A stretch of 33,023 bases of DNA from an uncultured Odoribacter sp. (lineage in GTDB: Bacteria; Bacteroidota; Bacteroidia; Bacteroidales; Marinifilaceae): contig CAJTSF010000026.1 in assembly GCA_910578985.1 (NCBI GenBank), positions 1 to 33,023 of the forward strand, read 5' to 3'. The position numbers and the translations under genes were made by a program. Shown in pieces: positions 33,006 through 33,023 of the stretch. The first letter of the stretch is position 1. Every line of letters begins with the position of its first letter. The notes under the pieces were generated by a model, which did not search any database, was not told the origin of the DNA, and was given only the letters and a program-made list of their open reading frames with translations.

Positions 33006-33023
33006 ATATTTAAATGTTTTTTC

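Noticed and set aside
1..33023. Polysaccharide utilisation locus
   Set aside because: SusC/SusD pairs are present, but no carbohydrate-active enzyme or hybrid two-component sensor is encoded in the window; ECF/FecR control and thioredoxin-fold partners point elsewhere.

Overview
The window looks like chromosomal DNA of a Bacteroidales bacterium. It has three complete SusC/SusD outer-membrane uptake loci, each with its own ECF sigma factor and FecR-type anti-sigma factor. It also has DUF4843, PKD-like, DUF6266 and TlpA-type proteins and TAnnTTTG promoter elements, all typical of Bacteroidota. The SusC proteins carry an N-terminal STN signalling domain, and two share a plug start reading GYQTISKERATG. 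That style suggests Odoribacteraceae (Butyricimonas/Odoribacter-like), but this is inference. No rRNA, tRNA, CRISPR array or insertion sequence was seen.

Layout. Locus 1 (minus strand, 6801 to 1): sigma1, fecR1, terminator, susC1, susD1, then the first codons of an exported, possibly thioredoxin-like protein cut by the window edge. Locus 2 (minus strand, 17077 to 6887): an Rpn/PD-(D/E)XK nuclease with an 11-unit tetrapeptide repeat, then sigma2, fecR2, susC2, susD2, DUF4843 lipoprotein, PKD-like lipoprotein, and a broken C-terminal TlpA remnant that runs into a terminator. From 17247 to 19292 there is a small accessory block: an HxlR regulator divergent from a radical SAM gene, and a DUF6266 gene. 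From 19293 to 19680 an intergenic stretch can fold into several hairpins with GNRA loops (candidate small RNA) and ends in a terminator. From 24479 down to 19668 lies a GC-rich efflux operon (TolC, HlyD-type adaptor, two ABC-2 permeases, no ATPase gene), directly downstream of sigma3. Locus 3 runs the other way (plus strand, 25256 to 32940): fecR3, susC3, susD3 and a TlpA-like lipoprotein, closed by a strong terminator. sigma3 is divergent from fecR3.

How it fits together. By analogy with FecIRA systems, substrate binding at each SusC/SusD pair should signal through the STN domain to FecR, which releases its ECF sigma factor to transcribe the uptake genes. The surface lipoproteins and thioredoxin-fold proteins are likely accessory factors. 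The substrates cannot be read from the sequence.

The observations most worth following are: a module boundary inside susC2, where a GC-rich signalling front end meets an AT-rich receptor barrel and cargo block next to a 40-bp stretch identical to susC3; twin hairpins with the same 7-nt loop in the fecR3-susC3 leader; the structured RNA candidate at 19440-19680; the TlpA remnant; and paired palindromes between the HxlR and radical SAM genes.
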